DNA from: Betaproteobacteria bacterium
GTDB lineage: Bacteria > Pseudomonadota > Gammaproteobacteria > Burkholderiales > Usitatibacteraceae
DNA: 32,196 nt
NCBI GenBank assembly: GCA_025362135.1
Contig: JANYHZ010000074.1
Span: forward strand, 1-32,196
Direction of reading: 5' to 3'
Positions 9,616 to 20,392 of this stretch are shown piece after piece (positions within the stretch are counted from its first letter, which is position 1; the number at the start of each line of letters is the position of its first letter). The notes beneath the pieces were generated by a model. That model searched no databases, had not been told where the DNA came from, and was given only the letters and a program-made list of their open reading frames with translations. A program made the position numbers and the translations under genes.

Positions 9616-10359
9616 TTATTTCGCTAAGTAGTCGTGCAACACCCGACCGTAGGGCAGCGTCATGTCGGTCACCATCTGCAGGCCGCCGACCACATGCTTC
9701 ACGGGCAAATCGGCGAGCGGGCAGTTGACCGCAGGCACTAATTCCAAGCGCGCGGCACCAGACCATGCACCTTTGATTACCACGTCGATGAAATTGATCC
9801 CAACCAACTGCGCAATAGCGGGTTTGCCGTTGATGTCGGGAATCAACTTCAGCGTCACTTGCGTCCGACCCAGAAGTTCCTGCTCTGCGGAATGATCCTT
9901 GCGAAAAGCATCGTGTTTGTAAACCATCGTGCCCGTCGCCACTTGCTGCGTCGCGTAAGTGAGGCTACCTTTTAACGTGTCGCCTTCTACTTTCAAAACA
10001 GCCTTGCCGTATTTCATCGGATAGCCCCAAATTTCTCGGCCGCCAGCTAAAGGGGGCGTATTGTCCACGTACATCTGGCAGACAAAATTGCATTGTTCAC
10101 CCTTGAATGTACATGGAATAATTTGCGCTGCGGCTGAGTAGGCTCCAAAACCCTCGCCATCAGGCAAATCAAGCCACTGCACCGATACCGTGTCGCCGAC
10201 GGGCTCAAGTGGCTCTGGCAGGTGCGCTCGAATTGCATCTGCATCGGTTTTGTAGCGAATCACCAGATACTGGCGATTAAAAAACTTGTACGGTCCTCGC
10301 GGGTAGGTGGGACTTTGCAAAGGCATGGATGCCAGACCGATCACGTCTTTTTTGTTCAT
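9616..10359 (-). CDS. acetoacetate decarboxylase family protein (copy 2; PMK at expected active-site Lys)
   Basis: MNKKDVIGLASMPLQSPTYPRGPYKFFNRQYLVIRY..., GGREIWGYPMKYGKA; SD GGGAGA before ATG 10359 (longer ORF from 10380). Confidence 0.85.
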   Translation of the reverse strand: MNKKDVIGLASMPLQSPTYPRGPYKFFNRQYLVIRYKTDADAIRAHLPEPLEPVGDTVSVQWLDLPDGEGFGAYSAAAQIIPCTFKGEQCNFVCQMYVDNTPPLAGGREIWGYPMKYGKAVLKVEGDTLKGSLTYATQQVATGTMVYKHDAFRKDHSAEQELLGRTQVTLKLIPDINGKPAIAQLVGINFIDVVIKGAWSGAARLELVPAVNCPLADLPVKHVVGGLQMVTDMTLPYGRVLHDYLAK

Positions 10360-10380
10360 GGTTTGTGTCTCCCGATCCAA

Positions 10381-11130
10381 TTAAGCGTCTTTGAGGTAAT
10401 CGAACAGCACGCGGCCATGCGGCAGTGTGAGATCGCTGATAAAGTGTTTTCCGCCAATGATGCGCTTGATAGGAAGGTCGGCAGCAGGCGCATTTACGTG
10501 TGGAACCAAGTGGAGGCGGGCAGGTGAAAGCCAGACTCCCTTGACAGTGATATCGGTGAGGTTGTAAGCCACTAATTGACAAATCTTTGGTGTGCCATCA
10601 ACGTCGGGAATAATCTTCAGATTGCATGAGGTTCTGGTCATGCCTTTCGCTTGCGCATCAACTCCTCCTGGTGCTACCTGATGCTTATAGGCCATCGTGC
10701 CCATCGCGACCAGTTGTCCCGCGTAATGCAGAGTGCCCGTCAGCGTGTCCGAGCAGACCTCAAGCTTGGGCAGGGCATATTTTTTTGGAAACCCCCAAAT
10801 TTCGCGTCCGGCAGAAATTGGTGGCTCGTCATCGAGGTACATTTGTGCGGTGAAGTTGATCGGCTCACCCTTGTAAAAACAAGGAATGACAACGCCGCTC
10901 TCTGTGTAGTCGCCAAAGCCGGAACTATCCGGCATGCGAATCCACTCGTAGAGAACATGTCCGTCGGGGTTAGGTTCCAGTGGCTCAGGTACAGCTTGGC
11001 GAAGCAAATCACGGTCGGTTTCGTATGTGACGATCATGAACTCACGGTTGATAAACCGGTATGGGCCCATCGGATAGCTCGGGCTCGCTGCCGGCATCGA
11101 TGGCAGTTGCAGGATTTGTTCTACTTTCAC
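10381..11130 (-). CDS. adc: acetoacetate decarboxylase (copy 1; canonical PKK)
   Basis: Probable GTG start at 11130 (GGGAGACAACCAGTGAAAGTAGAACAAATCC) giving MKVEQILQLPSMPAASPSYPMGPYRFINREFMIV...; AGREIWGFPKKYALPKLEV. Confidence 0.85.
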   Translation of the reverse strand: MKVEQILQLPSMPAASPSYPMGPYRFINREFMIVTYETDRDLLRQAVPEPLEPNPDGHVLYEWIRMPDSSGFGDYTESGVVIPCFYKGEPINFTAQMYLDDEPPISAGREIWGFPKKYALPKLEVCSDTLTGTLHYAGQLVAMGTMAYKHQVAPGGVDAQAKGMTRTSCNLKIIPDVDGTPKICQLVAYNLTDITVKGVWLSPARLHLVPHVNAPAADLPIKRIIGGKHFISDLTLPHGRVLFDYLKDA

Positions 11131-11288
11131 TGGTTGTCTCCCTGGGTTGGTCAAATAATATGAGCGAAGAACAACGGCGAACCCGCGTGGCGCAGACTTG
11201 GCAGGCGTCGAATTCCGTTTGCACTTAACCCCTGAAACTGGCTCGAACAACAAGTGAGAAGGATACTACGGGCTTGTCAATATGTCGA

Positions 11289-11317
11289 TTGAAGCGGCAT
11301 GCGAAATCCTCTATACT
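11289..11317 (+). promoter_or_regulatory. Sigma70-like promoter upstream of thrS leader
   Basis: TTGAAG - 17 nt - TATACT. Confidence 0.6.
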
Positions 11318-11370
11318 TGTTCATTGAGTGATTTGTAAAAAACTGGATCGCGTCGCAGGTAATGAAAGGG

Positions 11371-11500
11371 CCGCGTACTTCGCGGATAACAAAATGGTTG
11401 TGATACCGCTGACTTCATGGGGAAGTCTCTTAGGCTGACCGCGTGGGGTTTTTCGTCCAAAATTTTTCAAAGAGCGCGGTTAATCCGCGCTCTTTTATTT
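11371..11500 (+). promoter_or_regulatory. Structured leader / possible attenuator upstream of thrS
   Basis: Hairpins CCGCG-TACTT-CGCGG (11371-11385), GACTTC-ATGGG-GAAGTC (11411-11427), then terminator-like AAGAGCGCGG-TTAAT-CCGCGCTCTT plus TTATTTTT just upstream of the thrS ATG. Confidence 0.55.
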
Positions 11501-11518
11501 TTGCCTCAGGAGTTGTGC

Positions 11519-13444
11519 ATGATTTCAATAACGCTACCGGATAGATCAATCCGCCAATTCGAACAACCTGTCACAGTGGCGGAGGTTGCGGCGAGCGTCG
11601 GTCCAGGATTGTCTAAAGCGGCACTCGCAGGCAAAGTAGATGGAAAATTGGTTGATACCAGCGATGTCATCAGTACGGATGCCGATCTGGCCATCATCAC
11701 CGATAAAGACGCAGAAGGATTGGAGGTCATTCGTCATTCGACAGCGCATCTATTGGCCTATGCGGTCAAAGAACTTTTTCCGGATGCACAAGTAACCATT
11801 GGACCGGTCATTGAGAGCGGCTTCTACTACGATTTTTCGTATAAGCGCCCTTTCACGCCAGTCGATTTGGTGGAGATCGAAAAAAAAATGGCTGAACTCG
11901 CAAAAAAAGACGAGCAGGTCAAGCGAAAAATAATGCCCCGCGACCAAGCAGTGGCTTACTTCAAGGGTATTGGCGAGACATACAAGGCAGAAATTATCTC
12001 GTCGATTCCGCAAGGGGAAGACGTGTCTCTTTACTCAGAAGGAGCTTTCACGGACCTGTGCCGTGGACCACACGTTCCTTCGACGGGTAAGCTAAAGGTT
12101 TTCAAACTGCTAAAACTGGCCGGTGCCTATTGGCGTGGCGACGCCAGGAACGAAATGTTGCAACGCATTTACGGCACAGCATGGACAAAAAAAGAAGACC
12201 AAGAACAATATCTGCACATGCTTGCCGAGGCAGAGAAGCGCGATCACCGCAAACTCGGCAAGCAACTTGACCTGTTTCACATGCAGGACGAAGCGCCTGG
12301 CATGGTGTTTTGGCATCCCAAGGGTTGGGTGATCTGGCAGCAAGTCGAGCAATATATGCGGCGTGTGTATCAGGACAACGGCTACCAGGAGATTCGCTGC
12401 CCACAGATATTGGCACGTTCGCTTTGGGAAAAATCCGGCCACTGGGAGAATTACAAGGACAACATGTTCACGACTGAGTCGGAGAAACATGAATACGCCA
12501 TCAAGCCGATGAACTGTCCGGGACATATTTTGGTGTTCAATTCTGATTTGCGCTCATATCGCGATTTGCCGCTGCGCTATGGAGAATTTGGCTCGTGTCA
12601 CCGTAACGAGCCGTCAGGTGCTTTGCATGGCATCATGCGCGTGCGCGGTTTTGTGCAGGACGACGGGCACGTTTTCTGTACCGAGGACCAGATTAAGAGC
12701 GAATGCGTAGACTTTAATCGGCTTGCGCTTGCGGTTTACGGCGATTTCGGGTTCAAGGAAATTGCCATCAAGATCGCGCTGCGGCCTGAGAAGCGCATAG
12801 GTTCAAACGAAACGTGGGAACGCGCCGAAAATGCACTGCGCGAAGCATTGAACGCGTGCGGCGCAAATTGGTCTGAGTTGCCAGGTGAGGGCGCTTTCTA
12901 CGGCCCAAAAATCGAGTACCACATGAAAGACTCGATTGGGCGATCCTGGCAATGCGGAACCATGCAGGTTGATTTCTCAACACCGGGCCGGCTTGGTGCA
13001 TCTTACATAGACGAACACAGCGTCCGGCAAACGCCCGTTATGCTACATCGGGCAATCATTGGTTCCTTTGAGCGGTTCATCGGCATTTTGATCGAAAATC
13101 ACGCGGCGTCCATGCCTCTATGGTTGGCACCGGTCCAGGTAGTGGCGATGGACATCACGGAACATCAAGCCGACTATGCTAAAGACGTGGTCGCTGGACT
13201 AAAAGCGGCTGGAATTCGCGCCGAGTCTGATTTGCGTAATGAGAAGATTTCCTATAAAATTCGGGAACATAGCGTGCAAAAAGTTCCTTATCTGCTACTT
13301 TTGGGCGATAAAGAAATGCATGCAAAAACTGTAACAGCGCGAGTTCGAGACGGCAAAGGCGGCGGCGAAAACCTACCGCCGATGACTCTCGACGATTTTA
13401 TCTTGCATTTAAAGAGTGAAATTGCGGCCAAAAGAGCGTCGTAG
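11519..13444 (+). CDS. thrS: threonyl-tRNA synthetase
   Basis: [49 protein letters not shown] (TGS), [44 protein letters not shown]; true ATG at 11519, the ORF-track start 11417 is an upstream in-frame extension. Confidence 0.96.
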   Translation: MISITLPDRSIRQFEQPVTVAEVAASVGPGLSKAALAGKVDGKLVDTSDVISTDADLAIITDKDAEGLEVIRHSTAHLLAYAVKELFPDAQVTIGPVIESGFYYDFSYKRPFTPVDLVEIEKKMAELAKKDEQVKRKIMPRDQAVAYFKGIGETYKAEIISSIPQGEDVSLYSEGAFTDLCRGPHVPSTGKLKVFKLLKLAGAYWRGDARNEMLQRIYGTAWTKKEDQEQYLHMLAEAEKRDHRKLGKQLDLFHMQDEAPGMVFWHPKGWVIWQQVEQYMRRVYQDNGYQEIRCPQILARSLWEKSGHWENYKDNMFTTESEKHEYAIKPMNCPGHILVFNSDLRSYRDLPLRYGEFGSCHRNEPSGALHGIMRVRGFVQDDGHVFCTEDQIKSECVDFNRLALAVYGDFGFKEIAIKIALRPEKRIGSNETWERAENALREALNACGANWSELPGEGAFYGPKIEYHMKDSIGRSWQCGTMQVDFSTPGRLGASYIDEHSVRQTPVMLHRAIIGSFERFIGILIENHAASMPLWLAPVQVVAMDITEHQADYAKDVVAGLKAAGIRAESDLRNEKISYKIREHSVQKVPYLLLLGDKEMHAKTVTARVRDGKGGGENLPPMTLDDFILHLKSEIAAKRAS

Positions 13445-13522
13445 TTTGGCCTCATTTGTGCTTCGAGCTTGAGGCGTTGAGAAACAGCGCCCAAGGTTAA
13501 GTGTAATTTCTGGGAGAGTTTT

Positions 13523-14047
13523 ATCGCTACTGAAAAAGACGTCCGAATCAACGCTGAAATCACTAACGTGACAGAGGTTCGGCTGCTTGGCCCTGAGAGT
13601 GAACCGCTCGGTATCGTGACCTTAGCCGAAGCTAACCGGCAGGCGGAGGAAGCGCAACTAGATTTGGTGGAAATTGCGCCAACGGCGAAGCCACCAGTAT
13701 GCCGGATCATGGATTTCGGCAAATTTAAGTATCGCGAAGCCAAAAAAGCCCACGAAGCCAAGCTAAAGCAAAAGCAAATTCAGGTAAAAGAAGTCAAATT
13801 CCGGCCAGGCACCGATGATGGGGATTACAACATCAAGGTGCGAAATCTAAAGCGTTTCTTGGAAGAGGGCGATAAGACCAAGATTACACTTCGTTTTCGC
13901 GGACGCGAAATGGCCCATCAGGAATTGGGTATGGCGCTGTTAAGAAGGGTGGAAGCCGACTTAACGGAACTGGGGCAGGTAGAGCAGTTCCCGAAAATGG
14001 AAGGACGTCAGATGGTTATGATGGTCGGACCGAAAAAGAAACACTAA
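13523..14047 (+). CDS. infC: translation initiation factor IF-3, probable AUC start codon
   Basis: In-frame ATC GCT ACT GAA AAA GAC GTC CGA ATC AAC GCT GAA ATC ACT = (M)[23 protein letters not shown] track begins later at an internal GTG (13568); conserved body [52 protein letters not shown]. Confidence 0.93.
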   Translation: MATEKDVRINAEITNVTEVRLLGPESEPLGIVTLAEANRQAEEAQLDLVEIAPTAKPPVCRIMDFGKFKYREAKKAHEAKLKQKQIQVKEVKFRPGTDDGDYNIKVRNLKRFLEEGDKTKITLRFRGREMAHQELGMALLRRVEADLTELGQVEQFPKMEGRQMVMMVGPKKKH

Positions 14048-14173
14048 TTTTAGGAGCGTGCCGCTCCGGCTGCTTTATTTGTCACAGTCTACGGTGCAAA
14101 CAAGTCGACTTCAGGTTCAAAGTGTGGAAAGGTTCCATCACCTGCTGCGGCAACATAATCAAAAGGTATATAC

Positions 14174-14371
14174 ATGCCAAAGATGAAAACCAAGAGCGGT
14201 GCGGCCAAACGGTTCAAGCCGCGCGGTAGCGGCTCGATCAAGCGCTCCATGGCGTTTAAGCGCCACATCCTCACCAAGAAAACCACCAAGAATAAACGGC
14301 AATTGCGTGGTACGGCTGAAATTCATGCCACTAATTTGGTCAGCGTGCATCGCATGCTGCCCTACGCATAA
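14174..14371 (+). CDS. rpmI: 50S ribosomal protein L35
   Basis: [46 protein letters not shown]. Confidence 0.96.
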   Translation: MPKMKTKSGAAKRFKPRGSGSIKRSMAFKRHILTKKTTKNKRQLRGTAEIHATNLVSVHRMLPYA

Positions 14372-14382
14372 GGAGACCCACC

Positions 14383-14742
14383 ATGCCAAGAGTTAAACGT
14401 GGTGTTACAGCCCGAGCGCGTCACAAAAAAGTTCTCGACCTAGCCAAAGGTTATCGCGGTCGTCGCAGTACCGTATTTCGCATCGCCAAAGAAGCGGTGA
14501 TGAAAGCGGGACAATACGCCTATCGTGATCGTCGCAACAAGAAACGCGTTTTCCGTGCACTCTGGATTGCCCGTATCAACGCGGCTGTGCGTGCAGGTGG
14601 CATGACGTACTCGCGATTCATGAGCGGCTTGAAGAAGGCGTCGATTGAGGTTGATCGTAAAGTATTGGCAGATCTCGCTGTGATGGACAAGCCTGCGTTT
14701 GCGCGATTTGTGGAGCAAGCCAAAGCGGGCCTTGCCGCGTAG
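14383..14742 (+). CDS. rplT: 50S ribosomal protein L20
   Basis: [55 protein letters not shown]. Confidence 0.97.
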   Translation: MPRVKRGVTARARHKKVLDLAKGYRGRRSTVFRIAKEAVMKAGQYAYRDRRNKKRVFRALWIARINAAVRAGGMTYSRFMSGLKKASIEVDRKVLADLAVMDKPAFARFVEQAKAGLAA

Positions 14743-14774
14743 GGATCAAGCAGTTCTGGCTCACGCAAGAACGC

Positions 14775-14806
14775 AAAAGGCCCGTAATCGGGCCTTTTGT
14801 TTTTTC
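14775..14806 (+). terminator. Rho-independent terminator between rplT and pheS
   Basis: AAAAGGCCCG-TAAT-CGGGCCTTTT followed by GTTTTTTC. Confidence 0.85.
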
Positions 14807-14841
14807 GCCGGACAGTGTCATAACCAAAAAAGTGAACTTCG

Positions 14842-15843
14842 ATGTGTACTCTTAAGGCGATTTTGCACGACGCGACCATGTTGCTAAAGGCTGTGAAATC
14901 CATGCCTGAGCTCGAACAAACAAAGGCAAAGTATCTCGGTAAATCGGGTTCGCTGACCGCACAATTGAAGTCGCTCGGAACCATGGGAGCGGAAGAAAAG
15001 AAGGTTGCGGGCGCTGCGATCAATCAAATCAAGGCACAAGTCGAAACGCTGATCAGTGAAGCCAAGAGCCGAATCGCCAGCGCGGAACTGGAAGCAACGC
15101 TTGATACGGAATCAATCGATGTAACCCAGCCAGGACGGTCTGCCGGGGTTGGCGGTTTGCACCCAGTTACGAGGGCGCTGGAACAGATTGAAGCACTGTT
15201 TGCGACAATGGGCTTTGCGGTTGCGGACGGCCCGGAAATTGAAACTGACTACTATTGCTTCACCGCGTTGAACACGCCACCGAACCACCCGGCGCGGTCG
15301 ATGCAGGACACCTTCTACATTGCCGATTCAGAGCACGTGCTGAGACCGCATACCTCGCCTGTGCAGATCCGCTACATGGAAGAGCATAAGCCGCCCTTCC
15401 GCATCATTTGCCCCGGTCGTGTCTACCGCTGTGACCACGATGCAACCCATTCGCCGATGTTTCACCAGATCGAAGGGTTGTGGATTGACGAAGCCATCAG
15501 CTTGGCAGATCTGAAAGGTACACTTACCCAGTTTCTGCGCGCTTTTTTTGAGCGCGACGACATGCAGATTCGCTTTCGACCGTCGTTTTTTCCGTTTGTT
15601 GAGCCGGGCGTGGAAGTCGATATGGAATGGGAAAACAAAGGTGGCAAGATCAAGTGGTTGGAAATCGGCGGCGCGGGAGTCGTGCACCCGCAGGTGCTTC
15701 GAAACGGCAACATTGATCCCGAAAAATATTCTGGCTTCGCGTTCGGCATAGGGCTGGATCGTCTTGCCATGTTGAAATACGGCGTCACGGATTTGCGACT
15801 GTTTTTCGAGAACGATATCAAGTTTCTCAGCCAATTCCGCTAA
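14842..15843 (+). CDS. pheS: phenylalanyl-tRNA synthetase alpha subunit
   Basis: [78 protein letters not shown]. Confidence 0.96.
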   Translation: MCTLKAILHDATMLLKAVKSMPELEQTKAKYLGKSGSLTAQLKSLGTMGAEEKKVAGAAINQIKAQVETLISEAKSRIASAELEATLDTESIDVTQPGRSAGVGGLHPVTRALEQIEALFATMGFAVADGPEIETDYYCFTALNTPPNHPARSMQDTFYIADSEHVLRPHTSPVQIRYMEEHKPPFRIICPGRVYRCDHDATHSPMFHQIEGLWIDEAISLADLKGTLTQFLRAFFERDDMQIRFRPSFFPFVEPGVEVDMEWENKGGKIKWLEIGGAGVVHPQVLRNGNIDPEKYSGFAFGIGLDRLAMLKYGVTDLRLFFENDIKFLSQFR

Positions 15844-15855
15844 CAGGATGCCCAC

Positions 15856-18234
15856 ATGAAAGTATCCGTGAATTGGCTCAATGAACTCGTCGATATTCAC
15901 TTGTCCGTCGAAGAGCTTGCGCACACGCTGACGATGGCCGGTCTAGAGGTTGAGGAAATTACACCGGTTGCGCCTAACTTTAACAATGTAGTCGTCGCGG
16001 AGGTAAAAACTGCGACAACCCACCCTAACGCGGACAAACTCCGCGTGTGCAACGTGGATACAGGAACGGGGACGCTCATACAAATAGTCTGTGGAGCGCC
16101 GAATGTGACGGCCGGAATCTGTGTTCCATGCGCGCTGCTGGGTGCGAAGCTTCCAGGGCTCGAAATCAAACAGGCCACGCTTCGCGGCGTGGAGTCGAAC
16201 GGCATGCTCTGTTCAGCCAGCGAACTGGGCTTGTCTGAGGATCAATCGGGGCTGTTAGTGTTGGCCAGAGACGCGCCCATCGGACAGAACATCCGCACGT
16301 ATCTGGACCTCGATGATGTTTACCTCACATTGAAAATGACGCCCAACCGCGGCGATTGCCTGTCCATGATTGGTGTAGCGCGCGATCTATCCGCCGCGAC
16401 TCGTGCCGCACTGAGGGTACCAGCAGTCTCACCAACGCCCATTTCTGGAACGATTTCGAGGGCAATAGGTATTTCGGCACCAAACGCTTGCGGTCGTTAC
16501 CTAGGCCGAGTGATCAGTGGTGTTGACGCGACAGCAATTACGCCGGACTGGATGAAACGTCGCCTGGAGCGTGCGGGCTTTCGCGCAATCGCGCCGTTGA
16601 TCGACATTACCAATTACGTCAGTCTTGAACGCGGCCAACCCATGCATGCTTTTGATCAGGAGAAACTCTTCGGTCGCATCGATGTTCGATTTGCACGTCC
16701 AGGTGAAACGATAAATTTACTTAATGAGCAGTCTGTCTCGTTGCAACCCAATACCCTTTTGATCAGCGATGAACGTGGTCCGGTAGCGATTGCGGGTGTA
16801 ATGGGTGGCCTTGACAGCATGGTCACTCGGGCAACCACAAGTATATTTTTTGAATCCGCATATTTTGACGCGGACACGATTCAAGGAAAGTCGCGATTGC
16901 TCGGTATAAATTCCGATGCTGCCTACAAATTTGAACGCGGCGTTGATCCGGAAGGCGCACGGGATGCGATTGAGCGCGCGACTCAACTCGCGTTGAGTAT
17001 TTGTGGTGTCCCTGAGACGACAATAGGTCCCATTGCTGAGGCAATCGGCGAATTGCCGGTGCATCTCCCGGCCAATGTTCGACCAGCGCGTGTGGTGCGC
17101 CTCCTCGGTATGGACATTGCCGTCACCGAGATGATTGCAATATTGAGGCGCCTGCAATGCAACGTGTCGGAAACGAGCGGGACTCTTTCGGTGACCCCCC
17201 CTGCTTATCGCTTCGACTTAAAAATTGAAGAAGACTTTGTTGAAGAGATTGCGCGAATCAACGGCTACGAAGAAATTCCATCAAGACCGCCGACGTCTTC
17301 ATTGCAGATGTTGCGCGTCCCAGACGGTAAGCGCAGCCGCAATTCGACGCGCCACGCAATGGTCGGTCTTGGCTATCAGGAAGTCATTAACTACAGTTTT
17401 ACGCCCGCAGAATGGGAGTTGGATTTTGCTGGGAACGCCAAGCCGGTAAGAGTGGCGAATCCAATATCGAGCCACATGAGTGTGATGCGCACGAATTTGA
17501 TTGGCGGTTTGATCGCCTCGCTCGTGCACAATTTGAATCGCGGTGAAGTCCGTGCGAAACTATTTGAAATTGGTCGATGTTTCCTCGGCGACATAACTAA
17601 CCTTGATACGCAACCTGAAATCCTCGGTGGCCTCGTGTACGGGGGACGATTTCCGGAACAGTGGGGTGAAGGTGGCGATAGGGGCGGCCTCGCCGATTTT
17701 TATTCCGTCAAAGGCGATCTCGAAGCGCTCTTGTTTGGACTCGAACCACGATTTCAAGCGAGCGCACAGCCTGCCATGCATCCCGGGCGCTGTTCCAGTA
17801 TCTTGATAAATGGAAAAAAGGCTGGCCTGCTCGGCGAATTGCATCCAATATGGCAACAGAAATACGAGCTTGCAATAGCGCCAATCATCTTCGAACTTGA
17901 TGTGGTCGCATTGAGTGTTCTGAAAGCACCATCGTATCTGCGCAGCTCGCGGATGCCGACGGTACGCCGGGATATCGCCGTGTTAGTAGACGATTCGGTC
18001 GAAATGCAGGCACTGGTGGATGCAGTAAAAATCACAAAACTTGCGTCAATTGTCGATTTTTTACCGTTTGACATTTACCGGGGAGGAAACGTGCCTCTTG
18101 GGAAAAAAAGTGTTGCGTTCCGTATACTTATGCAGGATACTGATAGAACTTTAGTAGATTCAGAGGCAGATAGGAAAGTCTCAGAGATACTTAAAGTTCT
18201 TTCTAAAGAGTTTGGCGCAACCTTAAGAAAATAA
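15856..18234 (+). CDS. pheT: phenylalanyl-tRNA synthetase beta subunit
   Basis: [35 protein letters not shown], tRNA-binding domain, B5 and FDX-ACB C-terminal domain. Confidence 0.96.
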   Translation: MKVSVNWLNELVDIHLSVEELAHTLTMAGLEVEEITPVAPNFNNVVVAEVKTATTHPNADKLRVCNVDTGTGTLIQIVCGAPNVTAGICVPCALLGAKLPGLEIKQATLRGVESNGMLCSASELGLSEDQSGLLVLARDAPIGQNIRTYLDLDDVYLTLKMTPNRGDCLSMIGVARDLSAATRAALRVPAVSPTPISGTISRAIGISAPNACGRYLGRVISGVDATAITPDWMKRRLERAGFRAIAPLIDITNYVSLERGQPMHAFDQEKLFGRIDVRFARPGETINLLNEQSVSLQPNTLLISDERGPVAIAGVMGGLDSMVTRATTSIFFESAYFDADTIQGKSRLLGINSDAAYKFERGVDPEGARDAIERATQLALSICGVPETTIGPIAEAIGELPVHLPANVRPARVVRLLGMDIAVTEMIAILRRLQCNVSETSGTLSVTPPAYRFDLKIEEDFVEEIARINGYEEIPSRPPTSSLQMLRVPDGKRSRNSTRHAMVGLGYQEVINYSFTPAEWELDFAGNAKPVRVANPISSHMSVMRTNLIGGLIASLVHNLNRGEVRAKLFEIGRCFLGDITNLDTQPEILGGLVYGGRFPEQWGEGGDRGGLADFYSVKGDLEALLFGLEPRFQASAQPAMHPGRCSSILINGKKAGLLGELHPIWQQKYELAIAPIIFELDVVALSVLKAPSYLRSSRMPTVRRDIAVLVDDSVEMQALVDAVKITKLASIVDFLPFDIYRGGNVPLGKKSVAFRILMQDTDRTLVDSEADRKVSEILKVLSKEFGATLRK

Positions 18235-18241
18235 AGCGAAA

Positions 18242-18550
18242 ATGAACACAACGCTGACAAAAGCAGAACTTGCGGACTTAATGTTCGAAAAAGTGGGCTT
18301 GAACAAGCGCGAAGCCAAAGATATGGTCGAGTCTTTCTTTGAGGAAATACGTCTTGCCCTCGAAAATGGCGACAGCGTAAAGCTTTCGGGATTCGGTAAT
18401 TTCCAGCTGCGCGATAAGCCACAGCGTCCAGGACGTAACCCAAAGACTGGGGAAGAAATTCCAATCACGGCCCGTCGAGTAGTTACTTTTCATGCGAGTC
18501 AAAAGCTGAAGAATCTCGTGGAGAAATCCTTCAATGGAACCGTCGCTTAA
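18242..18550 (+). CDS. ihfA: integration host factor alpha subunit
   Basis: [72 protein letters not shown]. Confidence 0.96.
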   Translation: MNTTLTKAELADLMFEKVGLNKREAKDMVESFFEEIRLALENGDSVKLSGFGNFQLRDKPQRPGRNPKTGEEIPITARRVVTFHASQKLKNLVEKSFNGTVA

Positions 18551-18896
18551 CAGTAGCCTGCCGATTATTCCGGCCAAGCGGTATTTCACCATTGGCGAGG
18601 TCAGTGAGTTGTGCGGCGTTAAGCCCCATGTATTGCGCTATTGGGAGCAGGAGTTTACCCAGCTCAAGCCACTCAAACGCCGCGGCAACCGACGTTATTA
18701 TCAGCACCACGAGGTGCTTCTCATCAGACGTATTCGCGAACTTTTATACGAACATGGGTTTACCATCAACGGGGCACGCAATCGTTTGGATGAACCGCAA
18801 GCGGCTCATTTGAAAGTATCGAAGGTCGAATCTGGACTTGATATTAGCGAGGTGAAGAGTGAACTCAGGAGTATCGTTACGATGTTGAGCGGCTAA
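18534..18896 (+). CDS. MerR family transcriptional regulator
   Basis: [43 protein letters not shown]; overlaps the ihfA 3' end by 17 bp, conserved location after ihfA. Confidence 0.93.
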   Translation: MEPSLNSSLPIIPAKRYFTIGEVSELCGVKPHVLRYWEQEFTQLKPLKRRGNRRYYQHHEVLLIRRIRELLYEHGFTINGARNRLDEPQAAHLKVSKVESGLDISEVKSELRSIVTMLSG

Positions 18897-18933
18897 CGGC
18901 AATCGTTCGTAAGCCGTTATAATTGCACGTCGG

Positions 18934-19011
<78 letters not shown>

Positions 19012-19193
19012 ATATGTTGATGGGAATATGATTTTTCGTATTGCGCGATGTCCTATGCGCTCATGTTTTGGCTGTATGCTCTCGCGCCATGCATCCAACA
19101 AGATATTTTCGCTTCGCTCGATCATAGGTCTGTCGCGCGCGCCAGAACGTTGGCTCTCCTCTTCGCGACTCGTTTTGCTAGTATAGCCAACCG

Positions 19194-20381
19194 ATGTCAG
19201 ACGTTCTCATCGATGTTTCCCGCTTGCTCTTCCGTCGGTTTGCAAAGCGCCTTCCGACGGGGATAGACCGCGTTAGTCTGGAGTATCTGCGCCATTACTT
19301 TGGCGCAGCGAGAGCCGTGTTGAGTCTTGCCGGACTCCATATTGTCTTTCCACACAGAGCATCTGCGCAAATTTTTCGGCTACTATTCGATCAATCGGTA
19401 AGTCCGTACGACCACTGGTTGTACCTCCCACAAATAGTGATGGCGGCCTGCGGCGGAATCTGGTCTGAGCGCAAAGTCGCTGGTGCCATCCTGTTTAATA
19501 CCGGACATATGGGGCTCGCCGATGAACGATACGCGCGCGGTTTGCGTGATCGTGGTGTTAGACCGGTTTTCATGGTTCACGACCTCATTCCAATAACCCA
19601 TCCAGAATTCTGTCGACCGGGTGAGTTGGAAAGGCATCGGAGACGAATGCGAAACGTGCTGCGACTCGCCCATGGGATCGTAGCCAACTCGCACGATACG
19701 CTCGCGACTCTACATACTTTTTCACATGCCATATCCCTCGTTATGCCGCCGGCGATCGTCGCGCCGCTTGCGCCAGGATTGGCTTGGGCTAAACCTGCGG
19801 CGCGCCCAATAGTGGAGCCGTACTTCGTTGTCCTGAGTACTATTGAGCCACGCAAGAACCATTTGATGCTGTTGCACCTTTGGCGCAAGTTAAGGGAAGA
19901 GCTCGGTGCGGATGCGCCTCGCTTAGTCGTCATCGGTCAGCGCGGGTGGGAGTGCGAAAATGTCGTTGACTTGCTTGAGCGGAGCGAGTTGCTTCGTGGA
20001 TATGTCATAGAGTTGTCGCGTTGCGACGACACCGATCTCGCGACCTATTTGCACCACTCTCAAGCGCTACTATTTCCAAGTTTCGTCGAAGGCTATGGGA
20101 TGCCGCTCATTGAAGCTTTGGCCGCTGGGGTGCCGGTTATCGCAAGCGATCTGCCGGTATTTCGGGAATTCGCATCGGAAATTCCAGACTATGCAGATCC
20201 TCTGGACCCTCAACGCTGGCTTAACCTGATTCGAGGGTACTCAGACGTGGATAGTACCCGCCGAGCCGCGCAACTTAAACGGATGGAATCCTTTCAATTG
20301 CCGACTTGGGAAAGACATTTCGAGTTACTGGACACGCTGCTTTTACGCCTTGACGAAGGCGTACCCTCGGCAGCTCTCTAA
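19194..20381 (+). CDS. glycosyltransferase family 4/1-like (GT-B)
   Basis: [52 protein letters not shown] (EX7E motif). Confidence 0.88.
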   Translation: MSDVLIDVSRLLFRRFAKRLPTGIDRVSLEYLRHYFGAARAVLSLAGLHIVFPHRASAQIFRLLFDQSVSPYDHWLYLPQIVMAACGGIWSERKVAGAILFNTGHMGLADERYARGLRDRGVRPVFMVHDLIPITHPEFCRPGELERHRRRMRNVLRLAHGIVANSHDTLATLHTFSHAISLVMPPAIVAPLAPGLAWAKPAARPIVEPYFVVLSTIEPRKNHLMLLHLWRKLREELGADAPRLVVIGQRGWECENVVDLLERSELLRGYVIELSRCDDTDLATYLHHSQALLFPSFVEGYGMPLIEALAAGVPVIASDLPVFREFASEIPDYADPLDPQRWLNLIRGYSDVDSTRRAAQLKRMESFQLPTWERHFELLDTLLLRLDEGVPSAAL

Positions 20382-20392
20382 CGCGACGAGTA

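Noticed and set aside
11417-11518. N-terminal extension of thrS ([34 protein letters not shown])
   Set aside because: Would translate through the terminator-like hairpin; the conserved ThrRS N-terminus starts at ATG 11519 with its own SD.
11880-11909. A-rich runs in thrS (A9 and A7) as programmed frameshift sites
   Set aside because: They encode conserved Lys-rich sequence in the correct frame ([16 protein letters not shown]) with no alternative-frame product.
14052-14066. Hairpin GGAGCG-TGC-CGCTCC between infC and rpmI
   Set aside because: Short stem without U-tract; could be part of an r-protein leader but the sequence alone does not support a call.
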